Source: Corallococcus macrosporus
GTDB taxonomy: Bacteria > Myxococcota > Myxococcia > Myxococcales > Myxococcaceae
DNA: 64,000 bases
Direction of reading: 5' to 3'
Assembly (NCBI RefSeq): GCF_017302985.1
Contig: NZ_JAFIMU010000007.1
Span: 186,001 to 250,000, forward strand
Of the stretch, positions 10,019 through 18,818 are shown in pieces. Under the pieces are notes generated by a model that worked only from the letters and a program-made list of their open reading frames with translations, was not told where the DNA came from and ran no database searches. Positions within the stretch are counted from its first letter, which is position 1; each line of letters starts with the position of its first letter. The translations under genes and the position numbers were made by a program.

Positions 10019-10939
10019 GTGCCCCTGCCGCGCAACGACTACCTCCCGCAGCTCGCCGTCGTCGGAAACGCGCGGCTGCGGGGACACGACCTGCGGGCGC
10101 AGGTGATTGACGATCCCGGCGGCGCGGCGCTCGTGCGCGGGCCGGACGACTTCGGCGGCTTCGCCCTGCCGGACGGCGGCTTCGAGCCGTCGTTCTACGT
10201 CTGGCTGGACGTGATGAAGGCACGCGGGCTCGTCGCGCTCCGCGTGCTCACGGACAGCGACCCGGCGGACTGGATCCTCCAGGCGCCGCCCCCTCCCCTG
10301 CCCCGGTTGCCGGACTTCGTCCTCGTCTTCGGGGACCGGGAGACGGGCTACGCATTCCGCTTCGACGGCGACGCCACGGGCACGCGGGAGGTCTTCGTCC
10401 CGGTGGAGGTTCCCCGGAAGGTGGCGGTTCCAGCCGTGGACGCGGCGGAGCGCGAGCTGCTGGAGGCGACGCGCGACTCCGTGCGGTTCCTGGAGCTAAA
10501 GGTCCCGCGCGACGACCGCACCGCCGTCTTCCACGAGGCCATGGGGCGCGAGGCGCTGGAGCTGCTCACGGCCTCCGAGGCGCGCTTCGGGGAGCTGCTC
10601 GCGGCTCGGCGGCGGGCTCGGTTGAACCAGCTGCGCAAGGACTACAAGCCCCAGCCCGGCTACACGAAGGCGATGCGGCCGGCGGTGCTGGAGCAGGCGG
10701 ACCGCGTCCAGCGGATGACCGACCTCGCGCGTGTCATGGAGGAGGCGGGGCTGTCCTGGCGCGCGCAGCGGCTGGCGCTGGTGACGTCAGGACTCCACCC
10801 GCTCAACATGCGCCACGAGCGCACGTCGGAGGACGTGCTCCCGGACTACGTGCGCCACCCCGGCTACATCGCGGTGGGCTCCAGGTTGGATCAGGCCGCG
10901 GCGGCCGCGCGCAACGCGGCGCTGAACGCCACGGCCTGA
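10019..10939 (+). CDS. Hypothetical protein downstream of the annexin/toxin-like gene
   Basis: A 306-residue protein with a GTG start 12 bp after the previous stop, so it is the third gene of a compact unit. It has no signal peptide or membrane segment. The N-terminal 150 residues are beta-rich (LPRLPDFVLVFGDRETGYAFRF); the C-terminal part is helical and basic (ARRRARLNQLRKDYKPQPG). The two halves suggest two domains, but neither is recognised. It may be a second immunity protein, an adaptor for export of the 1217-residue protein, or unrelated. Confidence 0.7.
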   Translation: MPLPRNDYLPQLAVVGNARLRGHDLRAQVIDDPGGAALVRGPDDFGGFALPDGGFEPSFYVWLDVMKARGLVALRVLTDSDPADWILQAPPPPLPRLPDFVLVFGDRETGYAFRFDGDATGTREVFVPVEVPRKVAVPAVDAAERELLEATRDSVRFLELKVPRDDRTAVFHEAMGREALELLTASEARFGELLAARRRARLNQLRKDYKPQPGYTKAMRPAVLEQADRVQRMTDLARVMEEAGLSWRAQRLALVTSGLHPLNMRHERTSEDVLPDYVRHPGYIAVGSRLDQAAAAARNAALNATA

Positions 10940-10948
10940 CGCTCGCGT

Positions 10949-11821
10949 TCAGCGGCGCGCGTAGGAACCGGTGCGCAGCTCCTCGAGGAGGCTCGGTCCC
11001 TTGGGCGCCCAGCCAAGGAGCTTCTCCGCTTTCTGGGACGTGAACTGCTGATCCAGCGCCAGCGCGTCCGCGAAGGGGCCGAACTGCTTGCGCGCCTCCT
11101 CCAGCGGCCAGGCCTTCGTCTTGCCGGCCACGCCCGCTCCCTCGCTCGCCGCCTGGGCAATGTCCTTCACCTTCACGGGCTTGCCCTGCGTGGCCAGGAG
11201 CACCGTGCCCGAGGGGGCCTTCTCCACGGCGCGCACGTAGAGGTCCGCCAGGTCCTCCACGAACACCACCGGCCAGTGGTTCTCACCCGTGCCCACGTAG
11301 GTGACGGCGCCCGAGTCCTTCACGGACCCGGTGAGCATGGCGGGAATGCCGGTGCCCTGCCCGTAGACGACGCCCGGACGGATGACGATGCCGCGCACGC
11401 CCGGGGTGTTCAGCACGCGCTGCTCCACGCCGGGGCGCCACGCGACGAGCGGCGTGGCGTTCAGCGGCGAGTCCTCGTTGGCGACGCCCTGCGTGTGGCC
11501 GTGCACCCAGACACCGCTCGTGTAGAGGAACGTCTTGTTCGTGCCCTGGAGCGCGCCCAGCACCGCCGCCACGGCCGGCGTGTCCACGTCCTTGTCGTTG
11601 GCCGTCGCCGTCCAGAGGACCGCGTCCACGTCCTTCGCCACGGCCGCCAGCCCCGCCGGGTCCTTCAGGTCGCCCTGCGCCACCTGGACGCCCCTGGCGG
11701 CCAGCTTGCTCCGCGCGTCGTCCGACCGTGCCAGCCCCACCACCTGGTGGCCCGCGCGCTTGAGCGCGTCCACGACCGCCGCACCGATGTACCCCGTCGC
11801 GCCCGTCACAAGGATTCTCAT
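10949..11821 (-). CDS. NAD(P)-dependent SDR/NmrA-like oxidoreductase (copy 1)
   Basis: A 290-residue extended short-chain dehydrogenase. The dinucleotide-binding Rossmann motif is at the very N-terminus (ILVTGATGYIGAAVV, GxxGxxG), followed by the DVDAVLWTATA strand and IVIRPGVVYG, typical of NAD-dependent epimerase/dehydratase proteins. The usual Tyr-x3-Lys is not obvious; TSGVWVHG replaces it, as in atypical NmrA-like members, so a binding or regulatory role is possible. The substrate is unknown. A copy with roughly three-quarters identical residues lies at 17210-18085 in the same orientation. The stop is 9 bp from that of the convergent gene ending at 10939. Confidence 0.9.
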   Translation of the reverse strand: MRILVTGATGYIGAAVVDALKRAGHQVVGLARSDDARSKLAARGVQVAQGDLKDPAGLAAVAKDVDAVLWTATANDKDVDTPAVAAVLGALQGTNKTFLYTSGVWVHGHTQGVANEDSPLNATPLVAWRPGVEQRVLNTPGVRGIVIRPGVVYGQGTGIPAMLTGSVKDSGAVTYVGTGENHWPVVFVEDLADLYVRAVEKAPSGTVLLATQGKPVKVKDIAQAASEGAGVAGKTKAWPLEEARKQFGPFADALALDQQFTSQKAEKLLGWAPKGPSLLEELRTGSYARR

Positions 11822-11935
11822 GGTCCGCCCCTTCTTCCGATTCGGGTTCGCGCCCCCAGATGCGCTGCGGCCCTCCGGGTTTCACCCCGGCAGGAGGGAG
11901 GCATCCGGGGCGCGGATGGCCTACCCTGGGGCCCC

Positions 11936-12421
11936 ATGAGCTTCGCCGACAAGCTGCGCGTCTGGATGCCCCTGCACGAGAACGGCGTCAGCCGCGCCGT
12001 GCACTTCGTGGGGGCCTACCTCTTCACCTTCGCCCTGCTGGTGCCCCTGTGCTGGGTGCGCGTGCCCGGCACGCCGCTGACCGCCGCGCACCTGCTGGTG
12101 GCCGCGGTGGCCCTGTACGCCGTGACGCTGGAGTGGACCGCCGGCCTGCTCATGGCCCTGCCGCTCATCCCCACGCTCCTCTCCGCCCAGGCCGTGGCCG
12201 GGCTGCCCACGGGGACGGCCGCGGGTATCGCCCTGGGCGTCATGGTCTTCCGTTTCGCGCTGGTGGTGGGCGCGCACGTCGTCTTCGAGAAGAAGACCCA
12301 CGGCCTGTCCCTGGGCGGCCCGCTGCTCTTCTTCATCGAGCCCGTGTACCTGCTCACCCTGGTGCTCTTCTCCCTGGGCATGAAGCAGGACCTGCGCGCG
12401 CGCGTGGCCGCCAGCGCCTGA
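11936..12421 (+). CDS. Mpo1-like (DUF962) family membrane protein
   Basis: A 161-residue membrane protein with four or five hydrophobic segments. It shows the DUF962/YGL010w pattern: an N-terminal His-rich start (HENGVSRAVHFVGAYLF), a second conserved His before an acidic residue (VVGAHVVFEKKTHGLSLGG) and a terminal FFIEPVYLL helix. The yeast homologue Mpo1 is a metal-dependent dioxygenase in alpha-oxidation of 2-hydroxy fatty acids; transfer of that activity to this protein is inference. The ATG at 11936 precedes the first conserved helix. It is divergent from SDR copy 1 and convergent with the transporter at 12435-13340. Confidence 0.85.
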   Translation: MSFADKLRVWMPLHENGVSRAVHFVGAYLFTFALLVPLCWVRVPGTPLTAAHLLVAAVALYAVTLEWTAGLLMALPLIPTLLSAQAVAGLPTGTAAGIALGVMVFRFALVVGAHVVFEKKTHGLSLGGPLLFFIEPVYLLTLVLFSLGMKQDLRARVAASA

Positions 12422-12434
12422 GGCGTCCAGGCCC

Positions 12435-13340
12435 TCAGGGCGCCCGGGCGTTCACCATGGCGATGCCCGCCAGGATGACGCCGATGGCCAGCAGCATGGG
12501 CAGCGTCAGGTGCTCGTTGAAGAAGAGCAGCCCGGACAGCACGCCCGTCGCGGAGACGACGTAGCCGAACTGGCTGAAGTACACCGGGTCCGCGACGCGC
12601 TGGAAGTGGAAGTACACGCGGTAGCCCAGGCTGGTGAAGACACACTGGGCCAGGATGACCGTCCAGCCCGCCATGCCCGGGCGGGTCAGCCCGCCGTTCG
12701 CCGCCAGCAGCGGCAGCAGCGCCAGCGCCCCGCCCAGCAGCATGCCGCCGGCCAGGAGGCTGGCGGACGCGCCCTTGGGCATGCGCAGCTTCCGGTACAC
12801 GTTGCCGGCCGCGATGCTGATGGGCGTGCAGAGCGCCAGCGCCAGCCACCACGCGGAGCCCGAGCCGCCCGCCATGCCCCGCCCCAGCACCAGCAGGGCC
12901 GCGCCCCCCAGCCCCACCACGATGCCCGCCAGCCGCAGGGGCCGGTAGCGCTCGATGCCCAGGCCCCAGGCAAAGGCATACGTGAACAGCGGCGGCAGCG
13001 TGTACACCAGCGACGTCACGCTGGTGCCCACGCTCTGCATGACGATGAACGTGACGCTGTTGGGCACGGCGACGCTCAGCACCCCGGCGATGAGGCTGTA
13101 GGTCAGCACGGGCCGGGCCTCCGGCGCCGTGGCGGAGCCGCGCGCTCCCGCGAACGCCAGCGCGAGGCCGCTGCCCAGCGCCGGCCAGAAGGCGAAAGCC
13201 AGCGGCGACCAGCCCTCCGCGCGGGCCACGCGCGACATGGGGAGCATGCTGCCCAGCAGCACACCGGTGGCGACCAGCAGGAGCAGCGGCGCGTCTCCCA
13301 GCTGGCGCAGCCGGGTTCCGACAAGGGTGGGGCTGTTCAT
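12435..13340 (-). CDS. DMT-superfamily (EamA) transporter
   Basis: A 301-residue inner-membrane protein with about ten hydrophobic helices arranged as two EamA halves (about 18-145 and 160-298). Helix-boundary signatures such as SLVYTLPPLFTYAFAW and the final ILAGIAMVN are typical of drug/metabolite transporters. EamA proteins export or import amino acids, sugars or other metabolites; nothing here fixes the substrate. The start lies 13 bp after the stop of the outer-membrane beta-barrel gene on the same strand, so the two are probably co-transcribed and could act on the same small molecule across both membranes. Confidence 0.9.
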   Translation of the reverse strand: MNSPTLVGTRLRQLGDAPLLLLVATGVLLGSMLPMSRVARAEGWSPLAFAFWPALGSGLALAFAGARGSATAPEARPVLTYSLIAGVLSVAVPNSVTFIVMQSVGTSVTSLVYTLPPLFTYAFAWGLGIERYRPLRLAGIVVGLGGAALLVLGRGMAGGSGSAWWLALALCTPISIAAGNVYRKLRMPKGASASLLAGGMLLGGALALLPLLAANGGLTRPGMAGWTVILAQCVFTSLGYRVYFHFQRVADPVYFSQFGYVVSATGVLSGLLFFNEHLTLPMLLAIGVILAGIAMVNARAP

Positions 13341-13353
13341 GGCAGGGCGTCCG

Positions 13354-14187
13354 TCAGAAGGTGGTGCCCAGCGCCAGCGCCGCGGCCCACAGGCCGTTGT
13401 CGGAGAAGGCGAAGCCCAGCGGCGCGTCCAGGTTCATCACCAGCCGCCCCTCCACGAAGCCCGCCGAGCCGTACACCCGGACATGCGGGATGAGCGCCAG
13501 GAAGGTGGGGTCCGCGCCCTCCGCCGCCGTGGAGACGAAGATGGCCTGGAAGGTGGAGCCCAGGAGGACGTGTGAGGTGAGGTCCACGCTCGCGGTGCCG
13601 GAGCCCTGGAAGACCGCGTCCACCCGCTGGCCGCGCTTCTCCGACAGCTGGGCGGACATGGGGACGCGCCCGTCCAGGCCGAAGCGCCACCGTCCCTGGC
13701 GCAGCGTCACGTCCGCCCAGGGCGTCAGGCCCAGCAGTCCCGGGGACACCAGGCTGAAGCCGCTGTTGCCGCGCAGCGTGGCCGCGCGCCGCAGCAGCGC
13801 CGTGCCGAAGTCGTCCGGGTCGGTGATGAGCGTGAAGGGCAGCACCAGGTTGCCACCCGCGCGGACCTTCAGCGCGCCGTCGTCGTGCAGCACGCCGCCC
13901 AGGCCCACGGACGGGTTGCCCGCCTGGAACGCGGTGGGGCCTCCCGCCCGCGACGGCGCGTAGGCGAACAGCCAGGCGGCGCTGAGGCTCAGGCGCTCCG
14001 ACAGGGGAATGGAGCCGGAGATCGCGGGCGCGAACACCGTGGTGGGCTGCCCGTTGAGCGTCCCGGAGAAGGCATACGTCTCATAGAGCAGCGAGCTCGG
14101 AGGACGCGGCGCGGGCTCCACGGCCAGCGCCCGAGGGGCGGCGAAGAGCAGCGCGGCGGCGCTGAGACAGCGGATGAGAGGGTTCAT
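13354..14187 (-). CDS. Predicted outer-membrane beta-barrel protein
   Basis: A 277-residue protein with a clear Sec signal peptide (CLSAAALLFAAPRALA) and then alternating amphipathic strands separated by short turns (LSLSAAWLFAYAP, LKVRAGGNLVLPFTLI, VYGSAGFVEGRLVMNL). It ends in a C-terminal Phe (LALGTTF), the usual outer-membrane insertion signal. No enzymatic motif is seen, so it is a pore or structural barrel by inference. It is the first gene of a likely two-gene unit with the EamA transporter. Confidence 0.82.
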   Translation of the reverse strand: MNPLIRCLSAAALLFAAPRALAVEPAPRPPSSLLYETYAFSGTLNGQPTTVFAPAISGSIPLSERLSLSAAWLFAYAPSRAGGPTAFQAGNPSVGLGGVLHDDGALKVRAGGNLVLPFTLITDPDDFGTALLRRAATLRGNSGFSLVSPGLLGLTPWADVTLRQGRWRFGLDGRVPMSAQLSEKRGQRVDAVFQGSGTASVDLTSHVLLGSTFQAIFVSTAAEGADPTFLALIPHVRVYGSAGFVEGRLVMNLDAPLGFAFSDNGLWAAALALGTTF

Positions 14188-14226
14188 GACGGAGGACTGC
14201 GTGAGAGAGGAAGGGAAAGACGAAGG

Positions 14227-15156
14227 TCACGGGACCGGGGACGCCCAGCTGGCGCCGAACTCGAGCAGCTCCCGGCCCAGGCCCAGGGCCATGCACAACG
14301 GAGCACTCAGCGTGCGCTCCGGAACCCCTGGTGCTTCTAAGGAAGCGGATGAACTCTCCGCGCCGGAGCGCGGCGCACAGTCAGGCTCCGGCTCGCTCGC
14401 GGCCCCGGCGGTGGACGGCGGACAGGCGGCATCGAACCGGCCATGCGGGGACCGAAGCTGGTGCGGCACGTCCGGCAGCGCCGCCGTCACCGCCCGGACG
14501 ATGGGGTCTTGCCCATCGGAGACGACGCCGACGACGGGCACGTCCAGCGCGCGCACCAGCGTCTGGAGTTGCTCCACCAGGTCGCCGGCCCGCGCTTCCG
14601 GCAGGCTCCAGGCCGCCAGCACTTCTGAAGACAGACAGTCCCGCGCCACCCAGAGCACGGCGTTGCCCGCCTCCGGCACCAGGCCGCTCAGGGCCAGCAC
14701 CACGCGGCCCAGCCTGCGCGTCACGGCCTGGAGGCGCGCGGGATCCAGTGAGCGTGGCGCCAGCAGGGCGTCATAGCGCTCCAGCAGGTTGGAGACGCTG
14801 CGCTCGGAGATGGGCACGTCCCGGGCGCGCAGGGCGGCGTGGATGGCGGGCACGCTGCGCTTCTCCTGGTGGCGCAGCGCCCCGATGAGGGCGATGACGT
14901 CCAGGCCGAACTCGTGCTCCGGCAGCACCCACAGCCCCTCCTCCTCCGCGCGGATGGCCTTCTGGCGCAGCGGACAGCCCTCGCGGTGACACACCCGCAC
15001 CTGCACCTTGAGCGCGACGACGCCGTTGAGCGTCACCACGTTGCGGCGGGCCCGGTAGTCCGCGGGTGCTTGTCCGCCACAGGCGGCACACTGCCGCCGC
15101 CGATTGTCGAGCCCCACCCGCCGGCTGGCCGGGGGATGTCCGTTGGTCCGCGCCAT
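14227..15156 (-). pseudogene. Truncated transposase with N-terminal zinc finger
   Basis: A 309-codon frame whose first 230 residues look like an insertion-sequence transposase: a CxxC...C...C zinc finger (CAACGG, CHREGC), a helix-turn-helix region (ISERSVSNLLERYD) and RNase H-like strands with candidate acidic residues (LWVARDCLSSEV and VVGVVSDGQDPIVRAV). The similarity stops after LPDVPHQL, where such proteins normally continue to the last catalytic acidic residue. The remaining 80 residues are low-complexity Pro/Ser/Glu-rich. I therefore read it as a 3-prime-deleted remnant with new sequence fused on. It is unlikely to be an active enzyme. No flanking inverted repeats were found by eye. Confidence 0.65.
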
Positions 15157-15207
15157 GACGCCACTCCCTGGGAAGGCGGCACCGCCGCAGGCCGGTGCCA
15201 GACGTGG

Positions 15208-15837
15208 CTAGGGCGTGTTGCCCGCGGCCGACTTCACCGGCTGCGCCGGCTGCTTCTTCACGAGTTCGATCTCCAGCGTGATGGAGACCTCCTCCCCCAC
15301 CGCCACGCCGCCCGTCTCCAGCGCCGCGTTCCACTTCAGGCCGAAGTCCTTGCGGGCAATCTTCGTGGTGGCCGTGCCGCCCCGCTTGACGTTGCCGTAC
15401 GGGTCCTTCGACTCCACGTCGAAGCCGTCCAGCTGCAACACCACGGGCTTCTTCACGCCGCGGATGGTGAGGTCGCCCGTCAGCTTCAGGCCGTCGCCGG
15501 ACTTCTCCACCTTCGTGGACTTGAACGTGAGCGTGGGGAACTTCTTCACGTCGAAGAAGTCCGGCCCGCGCAGGTGCTCGTCGCGCGAGGCGTCGTTGGT
15601 GGTGACGGTGGTCGCGTCGATGACCGCCTCCACCGACGACTTCGTCAGGTCCTTCTCGTCCAGTTGCACCGTGCCGGTCACCTTGGAGAAGGAGCCGCGC
15701 ACGTTGGACACCATCATGTGCTTCACGGAGAAGAGCGCGGACGAGTTCGTCGGGTGGATGTCGTACGCGGTGGCGCCGGCCAGCGAGGGCACGGCGAGGG
15801 CGGCCACGAGGGCCAGGGACTTGAGGAACGACGTCAT
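15208..15837 (-). CDS. YceI family periplasmic lipid-binding protein
   Basis: A 209-residue protein with a signal peptide (SLALVAALAVPSLAGA) and the complete YceI signature: YDIHPTNSSALFSVKHMMVSNVRGSF, then FFDVKKFPTLTFKSTKVE, LTIRGVKKPVVLQLDGF and KDFGLKWNAALETGG. YceI proteins are periplasmic lipocalin-like barrels that bind polyisoprenoids or amphiphiles. The ATG at 15837 is preferred over one five codons upstream because a GGAG lies nine bases before it. It follows the HMG-CoA synthase-like gene by 39 bp on the same strand. A link between an isoprenoid-precursor enzyme and an isoprenoid-binding protein is attractive but unproven. Confidence 0.92.
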   Translation of the reverse strand: MTSFLKSLALVAALAVPSLAGATAYDIHPTNSSALFSVKHMMVSNVRGSFSKVTGTVQLDEKDLTKSSVEAVIDATTVTTNDASRDEHLRGPDFFDVKKFPTLTFKSTKVEKSGDGLKLTGDLTIRGVKKPVVLQLDGFDVESKDPYGNVKRGGTATTKIARKDFGLKWNAALETGGVAVGEEVSITLEIELVKKQPAQPVKSAAGNTP

Positions 15838-15876
15838 GGTGCGTGTCTCCAACGGGGGGGAAGAAGTGCGGTGGCT

Positions 15877-17067
15877 TCAGGTGGCGTAGATGCGCTTGTG
15901 GTCGCGCGTGCCCTGGTAGCGGAAGCCGGAGCCGGCGGCGTCCGCGGCGGGCCGCTCGTCCAGGTGCTCGCGCGCGCGCATCACGTCCTCGTACTCGGGG
16001 ATGGACAGCGCGCGGCGGCGGGTGAGGCGGGCCTCCAGCCCCAGCGCCTTCACGCGCTCCTGCGCGCCGGCCTGCACCACGCCGCTGAAGAACTCCGCGC
16101 AGGACCCGCTGCCGTAGGAGAACAGGCCCACGCGCTGGCCGGTGAGGTCCTGGGACGCCGTGGACAGGAGGCTCGCCAGCGCCAGGTACATGGAGCCCGT
16201 GTAGATGTTGCCCACCTGCGACGGCAGCACCAGGCTGTTGCCCACCAGCCGGTCGAAGCTCGCGTCCGGCGCGGTGTCTCCGTCCAGCGTGCGCAGGTGC
16301 CGGTGCGCCTTGCGGGACATCTTCCCGTAGGGCACGTGGTAGACGAGCGCGGCGAAGCGGTCGCTGTACGCGCCCTCACCCGCGGGCTCCGCGGCGGACT
16401 CCTGGTAGGCCCGGTACGCGCCCTCCAGCGCGTCCAGGTAGCACTGCACGGAGTAGTGCCCGTCCACCAGCGCGTCCTTCGAGTACAGCGGACGCCAGAA
16501 ATCCATCACGTCCTTGGAGTAGACGCCCGTCTTGCCCGCCTCCAGGGCCAGCAGCGCGGGCGTGTCCGAGACCAGCATCGCCACCGCGCCGGCGCCCTGC
16601 GTGGGCTCACCGGGCGTGCCCACGCCGTAGCGGGCGATGTCCGAGCACACGATGAGCGCCTTGCGGCCCTTCGCGCTGCCGGAGCGCACCCAGTCGAGCG
16701 CCATCTGGAGCGCCGCGGTGCCGCCGTAGCAGGCGTGCTTCGTCTCGAAGATGCGGCAGCGCGTGGGCAGCCCCAGGAGCCCCTGGACGTAGGAGGCCAC
16801 CGGCTTGGAGTGGTCCACCGCCGTCTCCGTGCCCACCACCAGCAGGCCCACGTCCTCCGGCGAGCAGCCCGCGGACTCCAGCGCCATGCGCGCCGCGCGG
16901 GCCGCCAGCGTCACGGTGTCCTCGTTCACCAGGGGCACGCCCATGCGCGTCACCCCCAGGCCCTCCACGTACTTGCCGGGCGCCACGCCGCGCGCCATGG
17001 CCAGGTCCGCCAGCTCCACGTAGGTGTCCGGTACGGCGACCCCGATTGCTTCCAGTCCTGCCTGCAT
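15877..17067 (-). CDS. Hydroxymethylglutaryl-CoA synthase family protein
   Basis: A 396-residue thiolase-fold enzyme that would condense acetyl-CoA with acetoacetyl-CoA (or an acyl-ACP) to a 3-hydroxy-3-methylglutaryl product. The catalytic triad is in place: E81 (VVGTETAVD), nucleophile C113 (ETKHACYGGTAAL) and H244 (VYHVPYGKM). The length fits bacterial HMGS, and GYGSGSCAEFF-type C-terminal sequence is present. The ATG at 17067 follows a GAGGGGG ribosome site. It could be mevalonate-type MvaS or a beta-branching enzyme for a polyketide pathway; no mevalonate or PKS genes are beside it, so the pathway is open. The YceI gene lies downstream on the same strand. Confidence 0.88.
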   Translation of the reverse strand: MQAGLEAIGVAVPDTYVELADLAMARGVAPGKYVEGLGVTRMGVPLVNEDTVTLAARAARMALESAGCSPEDVGLLVVGTETAVDHSKPVASYVQGLLGLPTRCRIFETKHACYGGTAALQMALDWVRSGSAKGRKALIVCSDIARYGVGTPGEPTQGAGAVAMLVSDTPALLALEAGKTGVYSKDVMDFWRPLYSKDALVDGHYSVQCYLDALEGAYRAYQESAAEPAGEGAYSDRFAALVYHVPYGKMSRKAHRHLRTLDGDTAPDASFDRLVGNSLVLPSQVGNIYTGSMYLALASLLSTASQDLTGQRVGLFSYGSGSCAEFFSGVVQAGAQERVKALGLEARLTRRRALSIPEYEDVMRAREHLDERPAADAAGSGFRYQGTRDHKRIYAT

Positions 17068-17209
17068 GATGTCCCCCTCGACTTGCTGCGAGATGTCTTC
17101 TTTTTCGCGCGCACGTCTCCCGTGCACCGCGGGCTGCGCGGTGTCCGGGGACGTGAGCGGAGGTGTCTGGGATTGCGGCCCGGCGCGAGACGGGCCCCTT
17201 CGCTTTGCG

Positions 17210-18085
17210 TCAGCCTCGCGCGTACGAGCCGCTGCGCAGCTCGTCGATGATGCCGGGGCCCTTGGGCGTCCAGCCCAGCAGCGACTGGGCCTTCTGGGCG
17301 GAGAAGCGCTGATCCAGCGCCAGCGCGTCCGCGAACGCGCCGAACTGCTTGCGCGCCTCCTCCAGCGGCCACGCCACCGTCTTGCCGCCCGCGCCCGCGC
17401 CCTCGCTGGCCGCCTGGGCAATGTCCTTGAGCTTCACGGCCGGGCCCTGCACGGCGACCAGCACGGTGCCCGCGGGGGCCTTCTCCACGGCGCGCACGTA
17501 GAGGTCCGCCAGGTCCTCCACGAACACCACCGGCCAGTGGTTCTCACCGGTGCCCACGAAGCGGGCCGCGCCGTCCTGCTTCGCGGAGGAGGTGAGCATG
17601 GAGGGGATGCCCACGGCGCGTCCGTAGACGATGCCCGGGCGGATGACGACGCCGCGCACGCCCGGCGTGTTCAGCGCGCGCTGCTCCACCGCCGGGCGCC
17701 AGGCCACCAGCGCCGCCGCGGCCAGCGGCGAGTCCTCCGTGACGACGGCGCCCTGCGTGTCGCCGTGCACCCAGACGCCGCTCGTGTAGACGAACGCCTT
17801 GTTCGTGCCCTTGAGCGCGTCCAGCACCGCCGCGACGGCGGGCGCGTCCACGGCCTCGCTGTTCGCCGTGGCCGTCCAGACGACCGCGTCCAGGTCCTTC
17901 ACCAGCGCGGCCAGCCCCTTGGCGTCCGCCATGTCGCCCGCCACCGCCGGGATGCCGCGGGCGGTGAGCTTGTTGCGCGCGTCTTCGGAGCGCGCCAGCC
18001 CCAGGACCTGGTGGCCCGCCTGCTTGAGCGCGTCCACGACCGCCCCGCCGATGTAGCCCGTCGCGCCCGTCACAAGGATCTTCAT
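17210..18085 (-). CDS. NAD(P)-dependent SDR/NmrA-like oxidoreductase (copy 2)
   Basis: A 291-residue paralogue of the protein at 10949-11821, with the same Rossmann start (ILVTGATGYIGGAVV), DLDAVVWTATA, TSGVWVHGDTQG, VVIRPGIVYG and TGENHWPVVFVEDLADLYVRAVEKAP. The last block is identical in both copies. The ATG at 18085 starts directly with the nucleotide-binding strand. It follows the luciferase-domain lipoprotein gene by 29 bp on the same strand, and that pair is divergent from a LysR regulator, which is the likely controller. The substrate is unknown. Confidence 0.9.
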   Translation of the reverse strand: MKILVTGATGYIGGAVVDALKQAGHQVLGLARSEDARNKLTARGIPAVAGDMADAKGLAALVKDLDAVVWTATANSEAVDAPAVAAVLDALKGTNKAFVYTSGVWVHGDTQGAVVTEDSPLAAAALVAWRPAVEQRALNTPGVRGVVIRPGIVYGRAVGIPSMLTSSAKQDGAARFVGTGENHWPVVFVEDLADLYVRAVEKAPAGTVLVAVQGPAVKLKDIAQAASEGAGAGGKTVAWPLEEARKQFGAFADALALDQRFSAQKAQSLLGWTPKGPGIIDELRSGSYARG

Positions 18086-18114
18086 GGTGTGCCTCTTCTC
18101 ACGTTCAGGTTGCG

Positions 18115-18738
18115 TCATTCGACCGTCACACCCACGTCCTGGCCATCGTGGGCCCAGGCGTAGGAGCGCAGCAGCAGCTGCCACACGACTTCCAGCTCGG
18201 CCTCGTCGCGTGGACCAAAGAGCATGGGCGTCCCGGAGCGCGGATGCGGCATGCCCCAGCCCTGCTGGAACACCCGACGCGCCATCTCCGGAGGGAACGT
18301 CAGGTGCAGGCTGCCGTCCTCCGCCGGGTGGATGTGCGCGAACTCCGTCCCCACCTGGAACGCCGCGCGAGGCCCCCGCGACGCCTCCGGCCGCAGCCAG
18401 AAGGCACGCGCGCCCGGCACGGAGATGCCGCTCGGCGCCACGCGCACGTCCGGCAGCGCGGCGGCGCGGGTGAACAGGCGCTCCTGCAGGTCCGTGGGCG
18501 CAATCTGGCTCAGCTGCCGGTGCGCCAGCGGCGTCCCCGGCGGCGCGTCCGTCGTCTCCGGACGGGGCCCCTTGCGCACGGGCAGCCGGAAGGACGGCTC
18601 CGGCGTCGTGGACGCCAGCACCCTGGACGACAGGACCGCCGGCTCCGCGCGCTGCACGTCACCGGTCTGCGGCGTGCAGGACAGCGCGGTCAGCAGCAGC
18701 GCCGCCAGGCCCAGGAACACCGTGCGTGGGGAATCCAT
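18115..18738 (-). CDS. Lipoprotein with luciferase/DUF5519-like domain
   Basis: A 207-residue predicted lipoprotein: hydrophobic signal and lipobox (LLLTALSC, lipid Cys at 21). The C-terminal half shows the DUF5519 or luciferase-family pattern, in particular FAHIHPAEDGSLHLTFPPEMARRVFQQGWGMPHP with paired His and DGSLHL. The family name comes from fungal luciferase but members are mostly uncharacterised; light emission should not be assumed. It is transcribed away from the LysR gene and sits 29 bp before SDR copy 2. Confidence 0.78.
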   Translation of the reverse strand: MDSPRTVFLGLAALLLTALSCTPQTGDVQRAEPAVLSSRVLASTTPEPSFRLPVRKGPRPETTDAPPGTPLAHRQLSQIAPTDLQERLFTRAAALPDVRVAPSGISVPGARAFWLRPEASRGPRAAFQVGTEFAHIHPAEDGSLHLTFPPEMARRVFQQGWGMPHPRSGTPMLFGPRDEAELEVVWQLLLRSYAWAHDGQDVGVTVE

Positions 18739-18757
18739 GACTTTCCTATAGAGCGCG

Positions 18758-18782
18758 TTGACGTCTGGACACTACGCGTCAA
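18758..18782. promoter_or_regulatory. Candidate LysR operator in divergent promoter region
   Basis: An inverted repeat TTGACG-N13-CGTCAA lies between the divergent lipoprotein and LysR genes, in the place expected for an autoregulatory LysR site. The spacing is longer than the classic T-N11-A core, so this is a suggestion only. Confidence 0.4.
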
Positions 18783-18818
18783 TTGGAAAAGGATTGTTTC
18801 CTGGAGGTGACCAATCCC

